A stretch of DNA of 64,000 nucleotides from Komagataeibacter xylinus (lineage in GTDB: Bacteria; Pseudomonadota; Alphaproteobacteria; Acetobacterales; Acetobacteraceae), in assembly GCF_009834365.1 (NCBI RefSeq), contig NZ_CP041348.1, positions 3,261,001 to 3,325,000 on the forward strand, written 5' to 3'. Shown here in pieces: positions 7,955 to 15,178 of this stretch. Numbering within the stretch: the first letter of the stretch is position 1; the number at the start of each line of letters is the position of its first letter. The notes below the pieces were generated by a model. That model saw nothing but the letters and a program-made list of their open reading frames with translations. It ran no database searches and was not told the origin of the DNA. Both the position numbers and the translations under genes were made by a program.

Positions 7955-9596
7955 GCGGGGTCTCCACACGCGGGGCGGCATCCGGGTGGTCCAGCGTGGC
8001 GTAATCATAGGCCTCACTGGTGACAGCGGGGGGCGTGATAAAGTTCTCCACAGGCGGGGGGGAAGATGTTCGCCATTCCAGCCCGGTTGCCTGCCATGGA
8101 TTATCTGTTGCACGCGCACCGCGGAACAGCGCCCAGGTGAAGTAGATCAGCGGCAGGATATAGGCCAGTGCGAGAATGCTGGCTCCGGCGGAGGACAGGA
8201 CATTCAACACCTGAAACTGCGCAGGATAGGTCGCATACCGGCGCGGCATGCCCTCATAGCCCAGAATGAACTGGGGGAAGAATGTCAGGTTGAAGCCAAA
8301 GAACAGCAGCGCCGCCGCCGTGCGCCCCCACATTTCGGGGTACATACGCCCTGTTATCTTGGGCCACCAGTAATGCAGCCCGGCAAAATAGGCCGATACC
8401 ATGCCGCCGACCATGATGTAGTGAAAATGCGCCACCACGAAATATGTCTGGGTCAGATGCACGTCACTGGCAAGGGAAGCCAGAAACAGCCCCGTCAGAC
8501 CGCCAACCGTAAAAAGCCCGATGAACCCCATGGCGTAAAGCATGGGCGCATCGAGCCTTATGGCCCCCCCATGCATGGTGCCCAGCCAGTTGAAGACCTT
8601 GATGGCCGAAGGCACTGATACCAGAAAGCTCAGCATGGAAAATACAACCGCTGCATAGAGCGACGTTCCAGCCACGAACATGTGGTGCCCCCAGACCAGA
8701 AAGCCAATGGCTGCAATGGATATGGAAGACCACGCCACGAACCGGTAGCCAAAAACCGGCTTGTGGCAGAATGTGCTTACGACTTCGCTGATCACGCCCA
8801 TGCCCGGCAGGATCATGATGTAGACCGCCGGGTGGGAGTAGAACCAGAACAGGTGCTGGAACAGGAGCGGATCGCCCCCCAGCGCGGGGTCAAATACACC
8901 GACATGAAAGAAATGCTCGAATGCCAGCAGGAGCAGCGTGATGCTCAGCACCGGGGTTGCCAGCACAAAAATGACGCTGGTGGCATAAAGCGCCCAGAGC
9001 ATGAGCGGCAGCCGGTACCATGTCAGCCCCGGCGCACGGAGCTGGTGAATGCTGATGATGAAGTTCACCCCCGTGGCAATGGAGGAAAACCCGCTCAGGA
9101 ACACCCCCGCCACGACCGGCAGCACGCGGCCTTGCGTATAATCGGTGGAAAGCGGGGTATAGAAAGTCCATCCCGTTTCCAGCCCGCCACGGAACAGCCC
9201 GTAAACCACCAGCCCGCCCGCCATGATGAACAGATACCAGCTGATCAGGTTCAGGCGCGGAAAGGCCAGGTCCTTTGCCCCCAGCATGAGGGGCACGAGA
9301 AAATTGCCAAGCGTGACCGGTATGGACGGCACAAGGAACAGCCAGACCATGACAATGCCATGCATGGTAAACATGCGGCTATAGGTCTCATCGGACAGGA
9401 TGGCCCCGGTGGGGGAAATCAGGTGCAGCCGGATCAGGGCCGCACCAACGCTGCCAAGTATGAAAAACGCGGTGATCGAGGCCATGTATAACAGCGCGAT
9501 CCGTTTATGGTCGGTTGTCAGCAACCATGAGCGCACCGTGCCATCCTGCCATAGATAGCTGCGCTGCGTGGTATCCGGGCCAGATATGGGTGCCAT
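7947..9596 (-). CDS. ctaD: cytochrome c oxidase subunit I, A2-type (caa3)
   Basis: A 549-aa heme-copper oxidase core with 12 TM helices. Heme and CuB ligands are visible: [10 protein letters not shown] (low-spin heme His), [16 protein letters not shown] (CuB His with the cross-linked Tyr motif), WGHHMFVAG (two CuB His) and [11 protein letters not shown] (heme a3 and low-spin heme His). The D-channel Glu of A1 oxidases (HPEVY) is replaced, giving YSHPAVY, the hallmark of A2-type enzymes. It reduces O2 to water and pumps protons, receiving electrons through CuA and heme c of the adjacent subunit II. The subunit II stop lies 3 nt upstream of its start. Confidence 0.94.
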   Translation of the reverse strand: MAPISGPDTTQRSYLWQDGTVRSWLLTTDHKRIALLYMASITAFFILGSVGAALIRLHLISPTGAILSDETYSRMFTMHGIVMVWLFLVPSIPVTLGNFLVPLMLGAKDLAFPRLNLISWYLFIMAGGLVVYGLFRGGLETGWTFYTPLSTDYTQGRVLPVVAGVFLSGFSSIATGVNFIISIHQLRAPGLTWYRLPLMLWALYATSVIFVLATPVLSITLLLLAFEHFFHVGVFDPALGGDPLLFQHLFWFYSHPAVYIMILPGMGVISEVVSTFCHKPVFGYRFVAWSSISIAAIGFLVWGHHMFVAGTSLYAAVVFSMLSFLVSVPSAIKVFNWLGTMHGGAIRLDAPMLYAMGFIGLFTVGGLTGLFLASLASDVHLTQTYFVVAHFHYIMVGGMVSAYFAGLHYWWPKITGRMYPEMWGRTAAALLFFGFNLTFFPQFILGYEGMPRRYATYPAQFQVLNVLSSAGASILALAYILPLIYFTWALFRGARATDNPWQATGLEWRTSSPPPVENFITPPAVTSEAYDYATLDHPDAAPRVETPHV

Positions 9597-9599
9597 GTG

Positions 9600-10598
9600 T
9601 CAGTCCCCTTTGCGCGCGCTGACGGCCGATACCCCCATGCCCGACGACCGGGATGGCGAGAGGGTCTGGATATAGGCAATCAGGGCCGCTACATCCTCCT
9701 CCCCCAGCACGCCGCGATAGGATGGCATCCGGGTAGCATAGGTTGCCGCCTGCCTGCGCGCGGGCCCAGTGTGAAGGATGGCATCGTGCAGGAACGCGTT
9801 ATCCACCCGCATGCGCTGGCCATCCGCGCCGGTAACCTCGCTGCCATACAGCCCCACCATGGACGGCGCGCGACTGGTATCATCTGCACCGGGGGCATAA
9901 AGCTGTGATACATGGCAGCCGCTGCATCCGTTGTGGATGAACAGGGCTTCCCCCTTTGTCGCAAGGCTGCCGCTGGCAGGGGTCTGGCCCAGCCAGTTGG
10001 CATAATCGGTCGGGGTCAGGACAATCAGGGTGCCGGTCATGCGCGAATGCCCGATGCCACAGAACTGCGTGCAGTAAAAACGGAATGCCCCTGCCTGTGT
10101 CGCGGTGAACCACAGGCTCTGGTACCGGCCGGGCAGCACGTCATGCTTGATGCGCAGCACCGGAATCGAGAAATCATGAATAACATCTTCCGACGTGAGC
10201 AGAAGTTGCACCGGCCGCCCCAGAGGCACATGCAGCGCATTGATTTCACGCTGGCCACCGGGATACTGGACCTTCCACATCCACTGCTTGCCCGTCACAT
10301 AAATCTGGATGGCACCCTGTGGCGGCTGAAACCCCACCACGTAAAGCCGTGCCGCCCACAGGAACAGTGCGAAGAAAACAGCCAGCGTGGTTGCGGTCCA
10401 GCCAATCTCGAAACGCCAGCTTTTATGGGCCACCGTCTCCGCCGACACGGGCACCCTGCTGCCAACGCGGAAGCGGATGATGTTGAGCATCATCAGCCCG
10501 AATACCAGCCCGAGTACCGCCAGGCTGATGAGCAGCAGCCCCGCCAGCAGGATATCGACCCGGCTGGCATGGGCCGATGCTTCGGGCAGCCAGTTCAT
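9600..10598 (-). CDS. ctaC: cytochrome c oxidase subunit II with fused cytochrome c (caa3)
   Basis: A 332-aa protein. Two N-terminal TM hairpin helices (about 14-42 and 68-88) are followed by a cupredoxin domain with a full CuA site (DVIHDFSIP His, then FYCTQFCGIGHSRM). A C-terminal class I cytochrome c domain (about 215-315) has NGCSGCH and a TRMPSYRG Met ligand. This fusion defines caa3 oxidases, which take electrons directly from a cytochrome c or, here, probably from alternative complex III. The start overlaps the sco stop as ATGA. Confidence 0.93.
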   Translation of the reverse strand: MNWLPEASAHASRVDILLAGLLLISLAVLGLVFGLMMLNIIRFRVGSRVPVSAETVAHKSWRFEIGWTATTLAVFFALFLWAARLYVVGFQPPQGAIQIYVTGKQWMWKVQYPGGQREINALHVPLGRPVQLLLTSEDVIHDFSIPVLRIKHDVLPGRYQSLWFTATQAGAFRFYCTQFCGIGHSRMTGTLIVLTPTDYANWLGQTPASGSLATKGEALFIHNGCSGCHVSQLYAPGADDTSRAPSMVGLYGSEVTGADGQRMRVDNAFLHDAILHTGPARRQAATYATRMPSYRGVLGEEDVAALIAYIQTLSPSRSSGMGVSAVSARKGD

Positions 10599-11404
10599 CG
10601 CCGCCCCCGCCAGTGCGCCATGCCCAGCAGGGTAGCCAGCATCAGCACGGTCAGCACGCCACCAAGTTTCAGCAGTTTTTCCACTGCCAGCGTATAACGT
10701 CCGGTCGTTTCATCGTAATGAAAACACAGAAGCAGGATGGGAGAGGCACTGGCCTGCTCGCCGCGCGCGGCGTGGACCACGGCCTGCCTTACGTCACCCG
10801 GCCGGTAACCGATACCCAGCACATACCCCGATACAATGCCTGCCGGGGTTATGAACACCAGCCCCATGGGGTGCAGGTACTGGTGCAGTTTTTCGTCATA
10901 GCGCGCGTGAAACCCCACCGCGCGCGACAGGCGCCGGATGCTGGCGGGCGCACCGGTCACGAAATGCCATCCCTGCCCCGCCCCCGGGTCGGGAAAACGC
11001 GCCAGATCTTCCGCCAGCGCCTGCCGCGCCGTAAAGCGTGTTTCCGCCGGGTCGATGCTGACAACCAGCAGCGTGTAATCCGCTGGCGTTTTCAGCCCTC
11101 CTCGCGCCAGCGCGTCCAGCAGGTCGGTGCGTTCAAGCTCACACATGTTGGGACAGGCATAATATCCCATTGATACAATGGTCGCCCCACGGCCCAGAAA
11201 GGCCCTGAGTGGCCGGGTCTGGCCAGACGTATCGGTAAAGGTCGCATCAAGCGGCAGTACTGTGCCCTGCCGTGGGGTAAAAGCCAGTGCCTGCAATGTA
11301 TCCTGCGCCGCGGCAGGCTGTATCCACCATGCCGTTACGGCACAGGCCAGCACGACTGCCAGCACCATGCCATGGCGCAACAGGGGCGCATGGTACCCCA
11401 TCAT
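10595..11404 (-). CDS. SCO1/SenC-family copper chaperone
   Basis: A 269-aa protein with a signal or anchor sequence (about 12-33), a thioredoxin-like SCO domain with the copper-binding CPNMC motif (YYACPNMCELE) and the distal His (HQYLHPMGLVF), and a C-terminal TM helix (about 243-262). The usual role is delivery of copper to CuA of subunit II, which fits its position immediately before coxII. Two adjacent ATG codons (11404, 11401) overlap the preceding stop. It is longer than classic SCO1 because of the C-terminal anchor. Confidence 0.9.
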   Translation of the reverse strand: MMGYHAPLLRHGMVLAVVLACAVTAWWIQPAAAQDTLQALAFTPRQGTVLPLDATFTDTSGQTRPLRAFLGRGATIVSMGYYACPNMCELERTDLLDALARGGLKTPADYTLLVVSIDPAETRFTARQALAEDLARFPDPGAGQGWHFVTGAPASIRRLSRAVGFHARYDEKLHQYLHPMGLVFITPAGIVSGYVLGIGYRPGDVRQAVVHAARGEQASASPILLLCFHYDETTGRYTLAVEKLLKLGGVLTVLMLATLLGMAHWRGRR

Positions 11405-11784
11405 GGTGCAGCCTGCGTGTCTGCCGGCCAGCCGGGAATGCCCTCGCGGGCAATTTCCTGCATGGCCTGATCAATCGGAATATGGCCGATACCCCCGTCC
11501 GTGTCCGTCCAGCCGAAACTGTTCAGGGCGTGTTCCTCACGTGCTGCAAACGCCGCCATGTCCGCTACCGGATCGGATTGCAGCCGGGGTTCGGCAACGA
11601 CCGGGAAAGGCGGCTTGAGCAGGCGATCAAGTGATTTTTGCGGAAACAGCATATCCGCCGCCACCACAAGCCCGCCCACCGCCAGACCGATGGCCAGCCC
11701 CCCGATCATGACTGCGCGGAAGGAAACATCGCGTGTTTCATGCCCGGATGGCGGTGCGCCAGATTGGGATTTCTGCTCAGGCAT
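11401..11784 (-). CDS. small single-span membrane protein of the ACIII-caa3 operon
   Basis: A protein of about 127 residues. One TM helix (about 28-48, VMIGGLAIGLAVGGLVVAA) is followed by a periplasmic tail containing ALNSFGWTDTDGGIGHIPID and AMQEIAREGIPGWP. From memory, this tail motif recurs in uncharacterised proteins beside sco and cox genes in other phyla. The start is the ATG at 11784 (or 11790), overlapping actF by 8-14 bp. Translational coupling to actF and sco implies a role in assembly or as an accessory subunit of the supercomplex; the biochemical function is unknown. Confidence 0.8.
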   Translation of the reverse strand: MPEQKSQSGAPPSGHETRDVSFRAVMIGGLAIGLAVGGLVVAADMLFPQKSLDRLLKPPFPVVAEPRLQSDPVADMAAFAAREEHALNSFGWTDTDGGIGHIPIDQAMQEIAREGIPGWPADTQAAP

Positions 11785-12826
11785 GGACATCTTTCCCCTC
11801 GGGTCTGCGCGCTGAGAAAGGCACCTGTATCGTGGGGCGGAAAGCCAGAAAAATGCTCGCACTGCCAAAGAAGGCAAGCGACAGCAGCACGGGCAGAACC
11901 ACGTATGCGGATGACAGGCCAGGCAGCACCAGCCAGAAATTACGCACTACCTCTATGCCCACCAGCAACCCGGCCACTGCAATAACGACAGGCCGCAGCG
12001 CCTGTAATCGCGGCAGGGCCAGCAGCACAAACGGCAGGATAAAGTGCAGCCCCACGATACACAGTGCCACCAGCCCCCACCCGCCGCGCAGCCGCGGGCC
12101 ATACCATGCGGCCTCCACCGGCAGGTTGGACTGCCACACAATCAGGAACTGCATGAAATCCAGATAGGCCCATAGCACCGTAAGCCCCAGCAGCAGGCGC
12201 GCCAGATCCCGCAATTCCGCCGTGTTGGCCTGCGCTGCATCCAGCACGATCCCGATCGCGAACGCCAGAAGCACGGCCCCCGCAGAGGCCACCAGTCCGT
12301 AAGCGCTGGAGCAGAAATGCGGATCAAGCGATTCCGTAAGGTCGATTGCCGCGAAGCCTGATGTAAAACCCAGCACGATCAGCCCGGCAGGTGCCACCCG
12401 CTCCAGATCCCGCCCACGCAGGCAGATCACCCCCAGTGTGCCCCACGCAACCACATAGATTGCCACCCGTGCCAGCGCGGCAGGCATGTTGAGATAGAAG
12501 CCGTTTGCCAGCGGCATGGCCCTGTCCGGGTGCAGCCACGGGTACAGGTAGCGTGCGCCCAGCATCACGCCCCCCAGCGCGGGCAGGCCCAGCGGGAGCG
12601 TCGCAGTTCCGGCGCGCAGGGCAGGATGCAGGATTTCCCCCCAGCGCCCGCCCGTAAGGGCATGCACCAGCATGAGCGCCATGCTGCCCAGCGGCCAGCC
12701 AAGCCACGCCGCCCCGACGGCAAGCCATGCGGGAAATGCGGCGGCTGGCATCCAGATGGCAGCAACCACTACGCCAGCCAGCGCAACAGGTGCCACCACA
12801 AGTGTGCTGTACCGGGCGCGGTTCAT
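11777..12826 (-). CDS. actF: alternative complex III subunit ActF
   Basis: A 349-aa polytopic protein with about 10 TM helices. It carries the ActF-type sequence LTESLDPHFCSSAYG and LWAYLDFMQFLIVWQSNLP, shared with the C-terminal half of this family. It is a membrane subunit of the quinol:cytochrome c oxidoreductase (ACIII), in the canonical order after the monoheme cytochrome ActE. Its start overlaps the ActE stop by 4 nt. Confidence 0.88.
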   Translation of the reverse strand: MNRARYSTLVVAPVALAGVVVAAIWMPAAAFPAWLAVGAAWLGWPLGSMALMLVHALTGGRWGEILHPALRAGTATLPLGLPALGGVMLGARYLYPWLHPDRAMPLANGFYLNMPAALARVAIYVVAWGTLGVICLRGRDLERVAPAGLIVLGFTSGFAAIDLTESLDPHFCSSAYGLVASAGAVLLAFAIGIVLDAAQANTAELRDLARLLLGLTVLWAYLDFMQFLIVWQSNLPVEAAWYGPRLRGGWGLVALCIVGLHFILPFVLLALPRLQALRPVVIAVAGLLVGIEVVRNFWLVLPGLSSAYVVLPVLLSLAFFGSASIFLAFRPTIQVPFSARRPEGKDVHA

Positions 12827-13326
12827 GGCCGGGTAGCCCGCTGGGCAGGGGTCATGTCGGCCAGCATGGCCTGCTGGCTGCGGCGCAGCGCGTACAGATA
12901 GGCCACGATGGCCCAGCGGTCATCGGGCATGATCCGCTGGGCAAAGCCATACATCACGCCCTGCCCCGATGTGATGATGGCATAAAGCTGCTCCGGTGTG
13001 GCGCTGCGTGTCGGGGCGGCAGCAAGGGGCAGCGGTGCGGGAAAACCCCGCTGCACCACCATGCCGTCGCCCTGCCCCGTCTGTGCATGGCACGGTGCGC
13101 AGAAGGCGTGGTATTCACTACGCCCGCGCTGCAGCAGGGCCAGGGTCAGGGCTGGCGCAGGATGTGGAGCGTCGTGATATTCTACACTGTCCTGCACCAC
13201 ATCCGCCGGCGCGCTGCGGGCGCTGGCATAAGGGTTTTCCTTGTGCTGTTTTGACATGTCATCGCACCCGGCAGCCAGCAGCAGCAGCGCACCGGGAATC
13301 ATGTGCAGCGGCCACGGGCGCTTCAT
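12823..13326 (-). CDS. actE: alternative complex III subunit ActE, monoheme cytochrome c lipoprotein
   Basis: A 167-aa lipoprotein: signal peptide ending LLLLAAGC with the lipid-modified Cys near residue 21, then a cytochrome c fold with FCAPCH near residue 76 and a putative Met ligand in MYGFAQRIMPDDRW. The probable role is passing electrons from ActA/ActB to the oxidase. ATGA overlaps link it to actD and actF. Confidence 0.9.
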   Translation of the reverse strand: MKRPWPLHMIPGALLLLAAGCDDMSKQHKENPYASARSAPADVVQDSVEYHDAPHPAPALTLALLQRGRSEYHAFCAPCHAQTGQGDGMVVQRGFPAPLPLAAAPTRSATPEQLYAIITSGQGVMYGFAQRIMPDDRWAIVAYLYALRRSQQAMLADMTPAQRATRP

Positions 13327-13811
13327 GGGCCGATTTCCTCAATTCTCAGCGCACCGTGGCGGGCGAGCGTATCGCGCACCTGCCCGTTATCGGCCCCGCG
13401 CACCACAGCCACATGGCCGCCTGTCATAACATCCTGCATGCTCCCGGCCTCATCCACAGGGTCGTAAAGACGTGGCAGGCGCACGGCTATGAAGTAACCG
13501 ATAATTCCCGCCAGGATGGCCCCCATGACCGCGAGTTCAAAACTGGCCGGGATGTAGGAAGGCCATGAAAAATCTGGCCTGCCGCCAATATCCTGCGGAT
13601 AGGCCAGTGTCGTGGCATAGACCTGCATGCCAAAGCCCCCCACGCCGCCCACCATACCTCCACCCAGCATGACCAGCGGCAGGATGGAGGATGTGCCCAT
13701 CCCGGATGGTGGGGCCGCCCCATAGGTTTCAACCCTGCAGGCCCGGTCGCGCCGCAGTTCGACCGCAGCCTCATGCAGCGCGCTTTCGGTAGCGAAGGCC
13801 GCGATGATCAT
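13323..13811 (-). CDS. actD: alternative complex III subunit ActD (DUF3341)
   Basis: A 162-aa protein. An N-terminal ferredoxin-like segment (AAFATESALHEAAVELR, normally involving VETYGAAPP) is followed by two TM helices (about 45-66 and 92-112) separated by the family's PSYIPASFELAV motif, and then a C-terminal domain. This matches DUF3341, the ActD subunit of ACIII. Its start overlaps the actC stop as ATGA. Family members are structural, with no redox centre. Confidence 0.9.
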   Translation of the reverse strand: MIIAAFATESALHEAAVELRRDRACRVETYGAAPPSGMGTSSILPLVMLGGGMVGGVGGFGMQVYATTLAYPQDIGGRPDFSWPSYIPASFELAVMGAILAGIIGYFIAVRLPRLYDPVDEAGSMQDVMTGGHVAVVRGADNGQVRDTLARHGALRIEEIGP

Positions 13812-15178
13812 GGCCGGTTACCGAGCATGGTGCGCATCTCGGCCATGGCAAGCATGGGCATGAAGCGCACGAGCAGGAGAAAGGTTGTCAGGAACAGCCC
13901 GATACTGCCAGCCAGCAGGCTCCATTCCCACACGGTGGGCGTGTACTGCCCCCAAGCGGAAAGAAGCTGCGTGCGTGCAAGACTGCTCACGATGATCTGG
14001 AAGCGTTCAAGCCACATGCCGATGAGCACGCCCAGACAGATCAGCCATATCACTGGCTGGTTAAGCCTGACCGTTCGCCACCATAACAGTTGCGGGAACA
14101 CTATATTGAGCACGATCGTGCCCCAGTAGATGGGTGCGTACAGGCCATGAAGCCGGAAGGCGAACATGACCCTGTCTGCCGAGTCTGGCCCGTAATATGT
14201 TGAAAACACATCCATCACATAGGCGTAGGCCACGCACAGGCTGCTGGTGAGCAGCAGGCACCCCAGTATGTTGATGTGCCGCGACGTGATGTAGGGCTGC
14301 AGCCCCATGGCCGGGCGGAGTGGTATGACCGCCATCAGCACGATGGCAAAACCCGACAGGGCGGCCCCGAATACAAAGAACGGCGGAAACTGGGTTGAAT
14401 GCCACCCCGGCGTGGCACCCCCCGCAAAATCCATGCCGACAATACTGTGAACAGAGACAACCAGCGGCGCCATCAGTGCGGCCATGACCCCATAAACAGG
14501 CTGGTAATGCCGCCACTGCTGCCCCGAGCCACGAAACCCCAGCGCCAGCACCCCGTAGAACACGCGCTGCCAGCGCTTTTGCGCCCGGTCGCGCAGGGTG
14601 GCCAGATCAGGCAGCAGCCCGAAATACCAGAACACGATCGAGCACAGCACATAGGCCAGGATGGCAAAGAAATCCCATACCAGCGGACTGCGGAACTGGG
14701 CCCACAGCCCCATGGTATTGGGATAGGGAAACAGCCAGTAGAAAAAACGTGGCCGCCCCAGATGCAGGATGGGAAATATGGCCGCGCACAGGGCAGCACA
14801 CAGGGTCAGGCTTTCGGCCAGACGGTTGAGCGAGGTACGCCACGGTGCGCGCAGCAGGAAGAACAGGGCCGAAATGAACGTCCCGCCCGAGGCAATGGCG
14901 ATCCACCAGACGTAATTGAGGATGTCAAACCCCCACGCCACGGGCCAGTCGATGCCCCATATGCCCAGGCCCGCATAAAACAGCCACGCAACGGAGATGA
15001 CACCCATGCCCAGCAGCGACAGGGCAAAGCCAAGGCCCAGCCACCACCATAGCGGCGTCCAGCCCGCCTCGCCCTCATGCAGGGTGGTGGCGCAGATATG
15101 TTCCGTCAGGGAGTGTGGTGTCTCGTTGGGGAAGATGAACGGATCATCTTCCATCCCGGCACCGGCTTCCCCTTTCAT
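13808..15178 (-). CDS. actC: alternative complex III subunit ActC (NrfD/PsrC-like quinol-site subunit)
   Basis: A 456-aa NrfD-family membrane protein with about 10 TM helices. Conserved stretches include SGGTFISALFFLLRAPWR, HLGRPRFFYWLFPYPN, SVHSIVGMDFAGG.PGWH and WLERFQIIV. ActC carries the quinol oxidation site and a proposed proton path, and hands electrons to the FeS clusters of ActB. It sits between actB and actD with ATGA overlaps, as in known act operons. Confidence 0.93.
   Translation of the reverse strand: MKGEAGAGMEDDPFIFPNETPHSLTEHICATTLHEGEAGWTPLWWWLGLGFALSLLGMGVISVAWLFYAGLGIWGIDWPVAWGFDILNYVWWIAIASGGTFISALFFLLRAPWRTSLNRLAESLTLCAALCAAIFPILHLGRPRFFYWLFPYPNTMGLWAQFRSPLVWDFFAILAYVLCSIVFWYFGLLPDLATLRDRAQKRWQRVFYGVLALGFRGSGQQWRHYQPVYGVMAALMAPLVVSVHSIVGMDFAGGATPGWHSTQFPPFFVFGAALSGFAIVLMAVIPLRPAMGLQPYITSRHINILGCLLLTSSLCVAYAYVMDVFSTYYGPDSADRVMFAFRLHGLYAPIYWGTIVLNIVFPQLLWWRTVRLNQPVIWLICLGVLIGMWLERFQIIVSSLARTQLLSAWGQYTPTVWEWSLLAGSIGLFLTTFLLLVRFMPMLAMAEMRTMLGNRP

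Noticed and set aside
8682..9491. 269-codon plus-strand open frame
   Set aside because: Antisense to the oxidase subunit I gene; hydrophilic shadow of TM codons.
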